The notes under the pieces are model-generated. The model was not told the DNA's origin. It made no database searches and saw nothing but the letters and a program-made list of their open reading frames with translations. 48,223 bases of DNA from Acidobacteriota bacterium (GTDB taxonomy: Bacteria > Acidobacteriota > G020349885): assembly GCA_020349885.1 (NCBI GenBank), contig CP070701.1, positions 585,466 to 633,688 of the forward strand, in the 5' to 3' direction. Shown here piece after piece: positions 7,321-15,166 of the stretch. How positions within the stretch are numbered: position 1 is the stretch's first letter; every line of letters starts with the position of its first letter. Both the position numbers and the translations under genes were made by a program.

Positions 7321-9570
7321 CTACTTTCTCGCCACGTCGAAGACGCCGTCCACCTCGCGCAGCACCTCCATGACGCGCTTCAGGTGCGAAAGGCCCAGGG
7401 TCTCGACGGTGAGGTGGAGGACAAACTTGCCGTTCGGGAGGATTATGGATTTGACGTCGCGGATGTTCATCCCCCGCTCGGCGATGCATACCGAGATCTT
7501 GGCAAGCATCCCAACGCGGTTGTCCATGTGGAGGACGAGGCGCGCCGGATAGAGCTGCGCGCCGGCTTTCGGAGCCTTATCCTCCCCCCTCCACTGCACT
7601 TCCACCATGCGCTCCGGCGCAAGAAGAAGCGTCTTGACGTTCGGGCACGAGCGGCGGTGGACGGAGACGCCCCGGCCGCGCGTGATGTAGCCTATGACGT
7701 CCTCGCCCGGAATGGGATGGCAGCAGCGGGTGAGGTTGATGAGCAGGTCCTCCGCGCCGCGCACCTCGAGCGGGGTGCGGGGCAAGGCCTCGGCGGCGTC
7801 TCGGGCAAGCTTGGGCGTGGGGGTTTCTTCGGGATAAAATCTTTCAAGCACCTTTCGGGGCAGAACCTTGCCGTAGGCGACGGCCGCGCAAAGGCTCTCT
7901 TTCTCCGTCACGCCGAGCGAGCGGTAGACGGCCTCGGCCTTCCTCTCGTCCTTCAGGGCCTCGCGCAGGGAGAAGCCGCGCCGCCGGAAGTGTTTCTCCA
8001 GAATCTCGCGCCCCATCTCCACGCTGTGGGCCTTCTCCTCGCGCGCAAACCACGCCTTGATCTTGACGCGCGCGCGCGAGGTGCTCACCAGCTTCAGCCA
8101 GTCCTTGCCCGGATGCGCCTCCTTGCCCGTGAGGATCTCCACGACATCACCATTTCGCAGGGGCGTGTCGAGGGGAACCATGCGGCCGTTCACTTTCGCG
8201 CCTATGCAGCGGTGGCCGACCTCGGTGTGGACGCGGTAGGCGAAATCGAGGGGCGTGGCGGTCCGCGGAAACGAAAACACGTCTCCCTTGGGGCTGAAGA
8301 CGTAGACCTCGGCGGGGTAAAGGTCGAGCTGCATGCTGTCCACGAATTCGCGCGGGTCCTTGACATCCCTGAGCCACTCGACGGTGCGTCGAAGCCAGCC
8401 GAACATTTCCGTATCGCGTCCCTCCCGGGGCGGTTTGCCTTCCTTGTAGCGCCAGTGCGCCGCGATCCCCTCCTCGCTCAGAATGTGCATCTCGCACGTG
8501 CGAATCTGCACCTCGAACGGATGCCCCTCGCCGGTCATAAGCGTCGTGTGGAGCGAGCGGTAGTTGTTGGGCTTGGGAATGGCGATGAAGTCCTTGATGC
8601 GCCCCGGCACGTGCTTCCACACGCCGTGCAGGATGCCCATGATGCGGTAGCACGCCTGCACGCCCTCGTCGCCGACGGCGTCCGTGATGATTCGGAACGC
8701 GAGGTAATCGTACACCTCGTCGAGGGAAACGTGCTTGGTTGTAACCTTTCTGTAGATGCTGTAGGTCGTCTTGACGCGCCACTCGACCGCGGCCGCAATC
8801 CGGTGCTTCGCGAGCGCCTCCTGGAGCGTGCGCTCGATCATGCGGATGAACACCGTGTCCACCTTGCGCCTTTCCTCGACGTTCGCCGTGATGAGCTCTT
8901 GCTCGCGGGGGTTGAGCACCCCGAACGCGAGCTCCTCGAGCTCCGACTTGATGCGCCCCATCCCGAGGCGGTAGGCGAGGGGTGCGTAGATCTCGAGCGT
9001 CTCGCGCGCCTTGCGCTCCCGCACGCCGGGAAGAAGCGCCCCAAGGGTCTGCATGTTGTGGAGGCGGTCGGCGAGTTTAACCAGAAGCGCGCGGATGTCG
9101 CCCACCATGGCGAGGACGAGCTTCCGGAAATTCTCGGCCTGCTGGACCTCTTTGGAGGAAAACGAGATTTTGCTGAGCTTCGTGACGCCGTCCACAAGGT
9201 GGGCCACGTCCCGGCCAAAGAGGCGCTCGATCTCCTCCAAATCGGTCGCGGTGTCCTCCACCACGTCGTGGAGGAGGGCCACGACGACGCAGGTGGGCTC
9301 GAGCTCCATGTCCGCGAGAATGTAGGCGACATGGAGTGGGTGGCTCAGGTACGGCTCTCCAGACCGGCGCGTCTGGCTGCGGTGCTTAGCCGCCGCGTAG
9401 ACGTAGGCACGGTGGATGGCCTCGGGATCGAACCGCGGAATGTAGCGCTCCATGCGCTCCACGAGGTCCTGGTAGCGCACGGGAGTCGGCATCGGGGGCG
9501 CGGCGCCCGCCGCGGGCTCGCCGGTTTTCTCTAATTCCTTCCCTTGAGAGGAAACGGTAGATTCCGCCAT
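7321..9570 (-). CDS. rel: Bifunctional (p)ppGpp synthetase/hydrolase Rel
   Basis: 749 residues, full length for a long RelA/SpoT homologue. It makes and hydrolyses (p)ppGpp in the stringent response. Order: HD hydrolase (about 40-200) with intact HDVVED near residue 103 and ADRLHNM; synthetase (about 240-380) with GRIKDFIAIPKPN and YRSLHTTL; TGS domain (about 410-475); ACT domain at the C-terminus (about 670-749). The synthetase carries the RxKD form (RIKD) typical of bifunctional enzymes, not the ExDD form of monofunctional RelA, and the hydrolase residues are present, so both activities are expected. The ATG overlaps the stop of the upstream HEAT-cyclophilin gene by one base (TGATG), implying coupled translation. 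Confidence 0.96.
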   Translation of the reverse strand: MAESTVSSQGKELEKTGEPAAGAAPPMPTPVRYQDLVERMERYIPRFDPEAIHRAYVYAAAKHRSQTRRSGEPYLSHPLHVAYILADMELEPTCVVVALLHDVVEDTATDLEEIERLFGRDVAHLVDGVTKLSKISFSSKEVQQAENFRKLVLAMVGDIRALLVKLADRLHNMQTLGALLPGVRERKARETLEIYAPLAYRLGMGRIKSELEELAFGVLNPREQELITANVEERRKVDTVFIRMIERTLQEALAKHRIAAAVEWRVKTTYSIYRKVTTKHVSLDEVYDYLAFRIITDAVGDEGVQACYRIMGILHGVWKHVPGRIKDFIAIPKPNNYRSLHTTLMTGEGHPFEVQIRTCEMHILSEEGIAAHWRYKEGKPPREGRDTEMFGWLRRTVEWLRDVKDPREFVDSMQLDLYPAEVYVFSPKGDVFSFPRTATPLDFAYRVHTEVGHRCIGAKVNGRMVPLDTPLRNGDVVEILTGKEAHPGKDWLKLVSTSRARVKIKAWFAREEKAHSVEMGREILEKHFRRRGFSLREALKDERKAEAVYRSLGVTEKESLCAAVAYGKVLPRKVLERFYPEETPTPKLARDAAEALPRTPLEVRGAEDLLINLTRCCHPIPGEDVIGYITRGRGVSVHRRSCPNVKTLLLAPERMVEVQWRGEDKAPKAGAQLYPARLVLHMDNRVGMLAKISVCIAERGMNIRDVKSIILPNGKFVLHLTVETLGLSHLKRVMEVLREVDGVFDVARK

Positions 9571-11621
9571 CAGCGCACCTCCACGCTCAGGATGCGCGTG
9601 CCTTCCGTGATGCGGTCCACGACCTCCATGCCCTTCTTCACATGGCCGAACACGGTGTAGGCCGCTTCAAGATGTGGCTGGGGGGCCTGGGTGATGAAGA
9701 ATTGGCTCCCCGCCGTGTCCTTGCCGCTATGAGCCATGCCCAGTGCGCCACGCGCATAAGGAAGGTTGCTCCATTCGCTGCGGATGCGGTAGCCCGGCCC
9801 CCCCAACCCAGTGCCCCACGGGCAGCCCGTTTGAACGACGAAGCCGGGAACGACCCGGTGGAAGGGGAGGCCGTCGTAGAATCCCTGCTCGGCCAGCGTC
9901 GCAAAGTTGTGCACCGTAAGCGGCGCGTCGTCGGGGAGAAACCCCAACACGACCTCCCCCGCCTCCGTGCGAAGCACGGCTTCGGAGCGCTCGGCGTTCA
10001 GGCTCAGAACGCGGCGGTAAAACGACGGACGCTTCCGCTTGGCGGGAGGAAGCCGCGCGGCGTCGTACGGGTCGCCCGTAATGTCCTCCAGATGGAGCGC
10101 CGCCGTGCGCCGCACCAAAAAGTCGGGGTCGGAGGCGAGCACGTCCCCGTAAAACGCGAGCGCTTCCGGCGTTTGAATGTCCCTAAGGGCGTCGAGTACG
10201 CTCAAGCGGACGACCACCCCCTCGCCGCCCGGGGCCTCGTCGTACAACCGATAGAGAGTCTCGTTGATGGTCTTGCGCTGCCATTGGGAAATTTTAGGCC
10301 GTATGTACGTGGCCAGGTGCTTCATGTCGTCTTGAAGCAGGCGCTGAAGCTCCAGAATGACCTGCCTCAGCCGCAGGGGATGTTTTTCCTTTTCGCCCTT
10401 CTTGTCCTTCCCGACGCGCTCCATGAGCATGTCGTAGCGGTCGGGCACGTCAAGCCTTCCGAGGGTTTCGAGCGCCTGGATCTCGACGCGCATGTCGGGG
10501 TCTTCCAGGAGGGCGCGCGCCCAGCCTTCGGTTTTTCCCTTGTCATACTTGACATCCATCGCGGCCCGAAGCACCGCCCGCCGAACCATCCAGGAAGGAT
10601 GCTTCGTGAGTTTCTCCCCGTGCTTGGCAACGAGAGGCAGGGCCGCACGGCCGGCCGCCTCCACCGCGGCCGCCACAACCTCGGGATGGGGAAGCTCCAG
10701 AAATTGCTCGTAGAACTCCATAGCCGTCGGGGCGCCGGCCTTTTCGAGCGCGGCAGCGGCGGCGAGAAAGACGTAGGGGTGCTGGTCGGGGTGGAGGAGT
10801 TCGCTCAGCACGCGCTTCTCTATCCGCCCGGAGCGGTCGGCAAACAGTTGAAGCGCCGCGGCATGCACGGCGACGGGCTGATTCGGGTCCTCGAGGAGGT
10901 GCCGCACCTGGGCCGGCGCCTCGGGATTCTCCGTGCGGTTGAGGCCCATGATGGCGTAGGAGACGATTCTGGAATCGGCATCGTGCGCAAGCACCGAGAG
11001 CGTCCGGTAGGCTTCCTTGGGTCCCCGGCGTCCGAGCGCGAGGGCGGCGGCCCGCCGCACCGCCGGCTCCGTGTCGGCGTCCGTCGCAAGCTCCATCACC
11101 TTGTCAAGGCGCTCGAAACGGGAAAACTTCCAAAGCGCGCCGAGGGCGGCCTCGACGACCACGGGTGACGGGGAGTCGAGGAAGGACGCGACCTTAGAGG
11201 CATCTTCCTCAAGCCCGACCCGCCCGAGGCTTTCGAGCGCCTGGGCGGTTTCCTCTGGCGAGAGATCGGGGCGGGAAAGCACCTCCGCGAGGGCTTTCGA
11301 GGCGCCCTCGCCCGGCACGAGCCCCAGCGCAAACGACGCCGCCAGCCGCACCCCGGCCTCTTCGTCCTTCGCCAGAGCAGCGAGGAGAGGGACGCTTTGT
11401 TCGCTCCCGATGCGCCCGAGCGCAAGCGCCGCGCGGGAGCGAATCGAGGCGTCCCCGTCGGCCGCGAGCTTTTTCCACTTGCCGCTCTGCGCGTCGCGCT
11501 TGTCCTCGAGCTGCAGGATGAGCGTCTGCTTCTTAAGAAGAGACTTGGAAGTTTCGTCCTTCGCCGGGACGATTCCCGCCGGAAGGACAATCATGAGAAC
11601 GGCCGCCAGTGCACGCATCAT
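9570..11621 (-). CDS. Exported HEAT-repeat protein with C-terminal cyclophilin-type prolyl isomerase
   Basis: 683 residues from the ATG at 11621; a TTG four codons upstream is also possible. A signal peptide (MRALAAVLMIVLPAGIVPA) is followed by HEAT-like repeats over about residues 30-510 (for example ALALGRIGSEQSVPLLAAL). Residues about 530-683 are a cyclophilin domain: FHRVVPGFVVQTG, GMAHSGKDTAGSQFFIT and YTVFGHV, including the catalytic Arg and the QFF core. The Trp of human cyclophilin is Leu here, as in many bacterial forms. Likely a periplasmic folding factor with a protein-binding scaffold. First main gene of an operon with rel. Confidence 0.9.
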   Translation of the reverse strand: MMRALAAVLMIVLPAGIVPAKDETSKSLLKKQTLILQLEDKRDAQSGKWKKLAADGDASIRSRAALALGRIGSEQSVPLLAALAKDEEAGVRLAASFALGLVPGEGASKALAEVLSRPDLSPEETAQALESLGRVGLEEDASKVASFLDSPSPVVVEAALGALWKFSRFERLDKVMELATDADTEPAVRRAAALALGRRGPKEAYRTLSVLAHDADSRIVSYAIMGLNRTENPEAPAQVRHLLEDPNQPVAVHAAALQLFADRSGRIEKRVLSELLHPDQHPYVFLAAAAALEKAGAPTAMEFYEQFLELPHPEVVAAAVEAAGRAALPLVAKHGEKLTKHPSWMVRRAVLRAAMDVKYDKGKTEGWARALLEDPDMRVEIQALETLGRLDVPDRYDMLMERVGKDKKGEKEKHPLRLRQVILELQRLLQDDMKHLATYIRPKISQWQRKTINETLYRLYDEAPGGEGVVVRLSVLDALRDIQTPEALAFYGDVLASDPDFLVRRTAALHLEDITGDPYDAARLPPAKRKRPSFYRRVLSLNAERSEAVLRTEAGEVVLGFLPDDAPLTVHNFATLAEQGFYDGLPFHRVVPGFVVQTGCPWGTGLGGPGYRIRSEWSNLPYARGALGMAHSGKDTAGSQFFITQAPQPHLEAAYTVFGHVKKGMEVVDRITEGTRILSVEVR

Positions 11622-11639
11622 TGGGAAATCCAAAAATTT

Positions 11640-11714
11640 TCAGCGCGCCTGGGAGGGTGCGTCGGGAACTCCCGAAGGCTCCGGGGGGGCGGGCAAGGAA
11701 CGCTCTTCCGTCAT
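11640..11714 (-). CDS. Possible 24-residue leader ORF
   Basis: ATG to TGA, 24 codons, Pro-rich (MTEERSLPAPPEPSGVPDA, then six more residues). AAGGAGAG lies 9 nt before the ATG, and a TATAAT lies just upstream, making this the first ORF on the transcript. It stops 18 nt before the ATG of the HEAT-cyclophilin gene. It could be a leader peptide or a chance ORF; there is no obvious attenuator. Confidence 0.35.
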   Translation of the reverse strand: MTEERSLPAPPEPSGVPDAPSQAR

Positions 11715-11735
11715 GGGATCAGGCTCTCCTTCAAC

Positions 11736-11744
11736 ATTATACCA
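11736..11744 (-). promoter_or_regulatory. Extended -10 promoter of the HEAT-cyclophilin/rel operon
   Basis: TGG-TATAAT on the minus strand (11744-11736), an extended -10 element without a clear -35. The surrounding CCGTGGTATAATG is also found at the promoter of the giant protein (6000-6010). Confidence 0.6.
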
Positions 11745-11800
11745 CGGAGGGGAAACGCGGCTCCCAATGGCAGATAAGCAGATATCCGCCATCCGCTTTG

Positions 11801-11809
11801 TGCTACCAT
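11801..11809 (+). promoter_or_regulatory. Extended -10 promoter of selA
   Basis: TGC-TACCAT, with the -10 box ending 6 nt before the selA ATG. This spacing would put transcription start at the A of the ATG (leaderless mRNA). No convincing -35 and no ribosome binding site are seen. Confidence 0.5.
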
Positions 11810-11815
11810 AACGGG

Positions 11816-13213
11816 ATGCCAGCGAAGCACCTTTCGGCAAAAAGTTTGCTGCGCGATCTTCCCTCCGTGGACCGCCTGCTCTCGGAAAAAACGGTCGCGG
11901 CGCTTGCGGAGGAATACCCGCGCGGGCGCGTGAAGGAGGCGGCGCGGGAAGTTCTCAAAGATTTGCGCCGGGCCGTCCGCGAGGGTCGCCTCGACGCCGG
12001 GGCGCTGCGCGCGCGGCTCGAACGTCTGCCGCAGGCGCTGCGCGAGCGGCTTGCTGGCGCGCTTCGCCCTTCGCTCCTCTCGGTCATCAATGCCACTGGC
12101 GTCATCCTGCATACGAACCTGGGGCGCGCTCCGCTTGCGGAGGAGGCCGTCGAGGAGGTCGCCCGCGCCGCGCGCAGCTACGCAGCCCTCGAATACGACA
12201 TCGCCTCCGGGAGGCGCGGCGGCCGCGGCGCGCACGTCGAGAGCCTCCTGTGCCGCATGCTCGAGGCGGAAGCCGCGCACATCGTCAACAACAACGCGGC
12301 GGCCGTGCTCCTTGCGCTCAACACGCTCGCCCTGGGGAAAGAGGTCGTGGTCTCGCGCGGGGAGCTCATCGAAATCGGCGGCTCCTTCCGCATCCCCGAA
12401 ATCCTCGCCCGAAGCGGCGCCCGCATGCGCGAGGTGGGCACGACGAACAAAACCAAGCCGGCGGACTACGCCCGCGCCGTCTCGAAGGAAACCGGCACCC
12501 TGCTGAAAGTGCACCCGAGCAACTACCGCGTCGTGGGCTTCACGGAAAGCGTCGAACTCGAGGAGCTCGCGGCGATTGCGCGCAAGAAGCGGATTCCCCT
12601 CCTGTACGACCTGGGAAGCGGGCACCTCGCCCCGCTTGCCGGCGTGGGCGAGCCGACCGTGCCGGAAGAGCTGCGCCGCGGCGCGGACGTGGTGTGCTTC
12701 AGCGGCGACAAGCTCCTGGGCGGCCCCCAGGCGGGCGTCCTTGCGGGGAAAAAGCGCCTCGTCCAGGCCATGAAGCGCAATCCCCTGAGCCGCGCCCTGC
12801 GCGTGGACAAGATGACGCTCGCAGCGCTCGAGGCGACGCTCGCGCTCCATTACGCCGGCCGCCTAGAGAAAATTCCCGTCCTCCGGATGGCGGGTGCTTC
12901 GAGAGAAGCGATTCGCAAGCGCGCCCGGCGGCTTGCTTCGCGCATCGCCAAGGTGCATCCCGACTGGGGCGTCGAGGTCAAGGACGACGCCTCCCGCATC
13001 GGAGGGGGAACGACGCCCGCGATGGAGACTCCGACGGCGGTCGTCTCTCTGCTCCACCCTTCGCTGAGCGCCCAGGCCGCTGCCGAGCGGCTCCGCGGCG
13101 CGGAGCCGCCGGTCATCGCCCGTGTGCGCGGCGGACGCGTGATTCTCGATTTAAGAACGGTAGGCCGGGAGGAAGAGAAGAAGCTCGAAGCCGCGCTCGG
13201 CCGGCTCGCTTAA
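11816..13213 (+). CDS. selA: L-seryl-tRNA(Sec) selenium transferase
   Basis: 465 residues, the usual SelA length. A PLP enzyme that converts seryl-tRNA(Sec) to selenocysteinyl-tRNA(Sec) using selenophosphate. Visible marks: SVINATGVILHTNLGRAPL near residue 90, the PLP-lysine region CFSGDKLLGGPQAG (about 300-313), and the N-terminal helical region with LPSVDRLL. The frame is open further upstream, but homology begins at this ATG. No selB, selC or selD is within the window. Its TAA overlaps the stop of the convergent MBL gene. Confidence 0.95.
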   Translation: MPAKHLSAKSLLRDLPSVDRLLSEKTVAALAEEYPRGRVKEAAREVLKDLRRAVREGRLDAGALRARLERLPQALRERLAGALRPSLLSVINATGVILHTNLGRAPLAEEAVEEVARAARSYAALEYDIASGRRGGRGAHVESLLCRMLEAEAAHIVNNNAAAVLLALNTLALGKEVVVSRGELIEIGGSFRIPEILARSGARMREVGTTNKTKPADYARAVSKETGTLLKVHPSNYRVVGFTESVELEELAAIARKKRIPLLYDLGSGHLAPLAGVGEPTVPEELRRGADVVCFSGDKLLGGPQAGVLAGKKRLVQAMKRNPLSRALRVDKMTLAALEATLALHYAGRLEKIPVLRMAGASREAIRKRARRLASRIAKVHPDWGVEVKDDASRIGGGTTPAMETPTAVVSLLHPSLSAQAAAERLRGAEPPVIARVRGGRVILDLRTVGREEEKKLEAALGRLA

Positions 13214-14097
13214 AACTCCACCGTCTGCCCTTCGCAGGCGCAAAAGGCGGCGGGGAACTCCTTCCGTGCGAAGCGCTCCTTCTCGTCGATGGTGTCGTCG
13301 TCGTGGTCGGGGCTGTGGTGGAAGAGGGCGAAGCGGGCCACGTCGGCGCGCTGGGCCACCTCGCGCGCCATCGTGACGGTCGAGTGCCCCCAGCCGCGCG
13401 TTATGTTCTCGTACTCGTTCCTTTTGTACATCGCGTCCAGGATGAGCAAATCCGCGCCGCGCGCAAACTCGACGACCTCGTCGTGCACTCCCTCCACGTC
13501 GGTCGCGTAGACCAAGGAGCGCCCGCGGTGGCGCAGCCGGTAGAGGGCGACGCCGTCGCGGGGATGGATGTCGTAGTTAACGTAAGGCTCGACGAGAACG
13601 TCCTCGTCCGACGCCGCCTCCCCGGCGGGGCGCGGGGCGTCGTCCGAAGGCGACCAGACGAAGCGCTCGCCGGGCTTGACCTCGCTCACCTCGGCCACGC
13701 CCGACATGTTACGCAAATCGAAAGGACACATCGGCGACACCAAGAGGCGATCAAAGGTTGCGCGGGGCGTCTCGTTCATAAACGAGGGCGCGTAGACGTA
13801 GACGCGGTGAGAGGAAAGAAAGGCCGGGCGAAAGAAAGGAAGGCCCTGAATGTGGTCGAAGTGGAAGTGGCTTATGAGCACGAGAGTGTGCTGCCCCTGG
13901 CCGTCGGACGCCGTTTCAAGAATGTGCTTTCCGAGAGGAATGATCCCGCTGCCGGCGTCTAGGACGATGCGCTTGCCGCCCGCCTGGACTTCGACGCATG
14001 ACGTGTTACCACCGTAACGGACGGTGTCGGAGCCAGGAGCGGCGTAGCTTCCGCGCACGCCCCAGAATCGCACTCGAAATGCGGGATTTCCAGCCAT
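13210..14097 (-). CDS. MBL-fold metallo-hydrolase
   Basis: 295 residues from the ATG at 14097; an ATG at 14130 lies upstream of the predicted transcription start, so is unlikely. Begins RVRFWGVRGSYAAPGSDTVRYGGNTSC, as in a widespread group of beta-lactamase-fold hydrolases related to RNase Z/PhnP. Metal ligands: HFHFDH, then Asp in YATDVEG and a late His (FHHSPDHDDD). No signal peptide. Substrate unknown; a phosphodiesterase-like activity is plausible. The stop overlaps the selA stop by 4 bases. A CRP-type palindrome sits at an activating distance from its promoter. Confidence 0.85.
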   Translation of the reverse strand: MAGNPAFRVRFWGVRGSYAAPGSDTVRYGGNTSCVEVQAGGKRIVLDAGSGIIPLGKHILETASDGQGQHTLVLISHFHFDHIQGLPFFRPAFLSSHRVYVYAPSFMNETPRATFDRLLVSPMCPFDLRNMSGVAEVSEVKPGERFVWSPSDDAPRPAGEAASDEDVLVEPYVNYDIHPRDGVALYRLRHRGRSLVYATDVEGVHDEVVEFARGADLLILDAMYKRNEYENITRGWGHSTVTMAREVAQRADVARFALFHHSPDHDDDTIDEKERFARKEFPAAFCACEGQTVEF

Positions 14098-14119
14098 GGT
14101 CCTAAGATCCAATCCCCCC

Positions 14120-14125
14120 AGTATA
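14120..14125 (-). promoter_or_regulatory. -10 box of the MBL-fold hydrolase gene
   Basis: TATACT on the minus strand. It predicts a transcription start near 14113, about 16 nt before the ATG at 14097. There is no good -35; a CRP-type site occupies the expected place. Confidence 0.5.
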
Positions 14126-14147
14126 ACCATACACCCCTCTTTTAATC

Positions 14148-14163
14148 TGTGATGAATGTCACA
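14148..14163. promoter_or_regulatory. CRP/FNR-family operator (TGTGA-N6-TCACA)
   Basis: A perfect TGTGA-TGAATG-TCACA palindrome. Its centre (14155.5) is about 41-43 nt upstream of the start predicted from the TATACT box, which is the class II activator position. A perfect 10-base match is expected roughly 0.05 times by chance in a window of this size. Confidence 0.55.
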
Positions 14164-14202
14164 AACGGCTCAACGACAGGCTGGTCCCTGCTCCGAAGCC
14201 GT

Positions 14203-14219
14203 GCGGCGTCCCACGCCGC
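14203..14219 (-). other. Hairpin downstream of rplM
   Basis: GCGGCGT-CCC-ACGCCGC, a perfect 7-bp stem with a 3-nt loop, 16 nt after the rplM stop. There is no following T tract, so it may be a weak terminator, a processing stem or chance. Confidence 0.35.
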
Positions 14220-14234
14220 GACCAGTGAGCGACG

Positions 14235-14669
14235 CTATATCTCCACGGCCTCCGGACTCTGCGCCGCATGAGGATGGTCGGGTCCGGCATAGACCTTCAA
14301 CCGGTTGAACATGCGCTTCCCCAGGCGGGTTTTGGGAAGCATGCCGTAGACGCTCCACTCCACAAGCTTCGCAGGCTGCTTGGCGCGCATCTCGGAGGCC
14401 CGGCGCTCCTTGAGGCCGCCGGGATAGCCGGTGTGCCACTGGTAAAGTTTTTGCTCTTCCTTGCGGCCCGTGAGGTGCACCTTCTCGGCGTTGACCACGA
14501 CGACGAAATCGCCGCATTCCACGTGGGGCGAGTACTTGGGCTTGTGCTTGCCCATGAGCAGCCACGCGACCCGCGACGAAAGCCGCCCCAGCGGCTTCCC
14601 CGCGGCGTCCACCACGCACCATTTCTTTCCGACCTCGTCGGGCTGCGCAAACCGCGTGCTTTTCTTCAT
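14235..14669 (-). CDS. rplM: 50S ribosomal protein L13
   Basis: 144 residues, normal for L13. Recognised by KWCVVDAAGKPLGRLSSRVA, the GDFVVVVNAEKVHLTGRK core, and YGMLPKTRLGKRMFNRLKVYAGPDHPH at the C-terminal part. A component of the large ribosomal subunit. AGGGG lies 7 nt before the ATG. Its usual partner rpsI (S9) does not follow; the next gene is the MBL-fold hydrolase. Divergent from yraN. Confidence 0.97.
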   Translation of the reverse strand: MKKSTRFAQPDEVGKKWCVVDAAGKPLGRLSSRVAWLLMGKHKPKYSPHVECGDFVVVVNAEKVHLTGRKEEQKLYQWHTGYPGGLKERRASEMRAKQPAKLVEWSVYGMLPKTRLGKRMFNRLKVYAGPDHPHAAQSPEAVEI

Positions 14670-14739
14670 AATTTACCCCTGACCCCTCAGCTTACCATAA
14701 AAAGTAAGAGCTTTCCAAGCCCCGCCGGCAATTCCAAGG

Positions 14740-14745
14740 TATAAT
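14740..14745 (+). promoter_or_regulatory. -10 box of yraN
   Basis: TATAAT ending 9 nt before the yraN ATG, giving a leader of about 0-3 nt. No ribosome binding site is seen in the short interval. Confidence 0.5.
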
Positions 14746-14754
14746 TCCCCTGCG

Positions 14755-15156
14755 ATGCGTACGTGGCTCAAGCGACTCTGGCGGCGGAGGGCGCCGCACC
14801 TGCGCACGGGCGCGGAGGGGGAGCGCCTCGCGCGCCGCCACCTGAAGGAGCGCGGCTACCGCATCGTGGAAACGAACGTGCGCCTCAAGATAGGAGAGAT
14901 CGACATCGTTGCCGAGGAGGGTGGCGCGCTCGTCTTCGTCGAAGTCAAAACCCGCCGCGAAGGGGACGATTACAGCCCCTTCCTCAACATCACGCCCGGC
15001 AAGCGGAAGAAGCTCATCGCCCTCGCGCGCCTCTACTGCGCCCGGAAGAGAATCGAAGACCGCTCCCTCCGCTTCGATTTGGTGGGCGTCTCCCTGGCCG
15101 GCGCGGAGCCCCAGGTCACGCTCCTCCAGAACGCCTTCGGCGCGCCGAGAAGGTAA
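14755..15156 (+). CDS. yraN: YraN family (UPF0102) nuclease-fold protein
   Basis: 133 residues with the family pattern: TGAEGERLARRHLKERGYRI, then GEIDIVAEEGGALVFVEVKTR, a PD-(D/E)xK-like core with Asp and ExK in place. Cytoplasmic. Homologues are annotated as putative endonucleases or Holliday-junction-resolvase-like proteins, and the biological role is unsettled. Single gene between rplM (divergent) and nadA (convergent). Confidence 0.92.
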   Translation: MRTWLKRLWRRRAPHLRTGAEGERLARRHLKERGYRIVETNVRLKIGEIDIVAEEGGALVFVEVKTRREGDDYSPFLNITPGKRKKLIALARLYCARKRIEDRSLRFDLVGVSLAGAEPQVTLLQNAFGAPRR

Positions 15157-15166
15157 TCCGAAGTAT

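Noticed and set aside
7384-9534. A 716-codon plus-strand ORF
   Set aside because: Exactly antisense to rel, which has all its domains; high GC content keeps the opposite frame open.
12250-13962. A 570-codon plus-strand ORF overlapping selA
   Set aside because: It is out of frame with selA and antisense to the MBL gene; Arg/Gly-rich and without motifs.
14203-14219. Calling the hairpin after rplM an intrinsic terminator
   Set aside because: No T tract follows on the minus strand, so it is recorded only as a hairpin.
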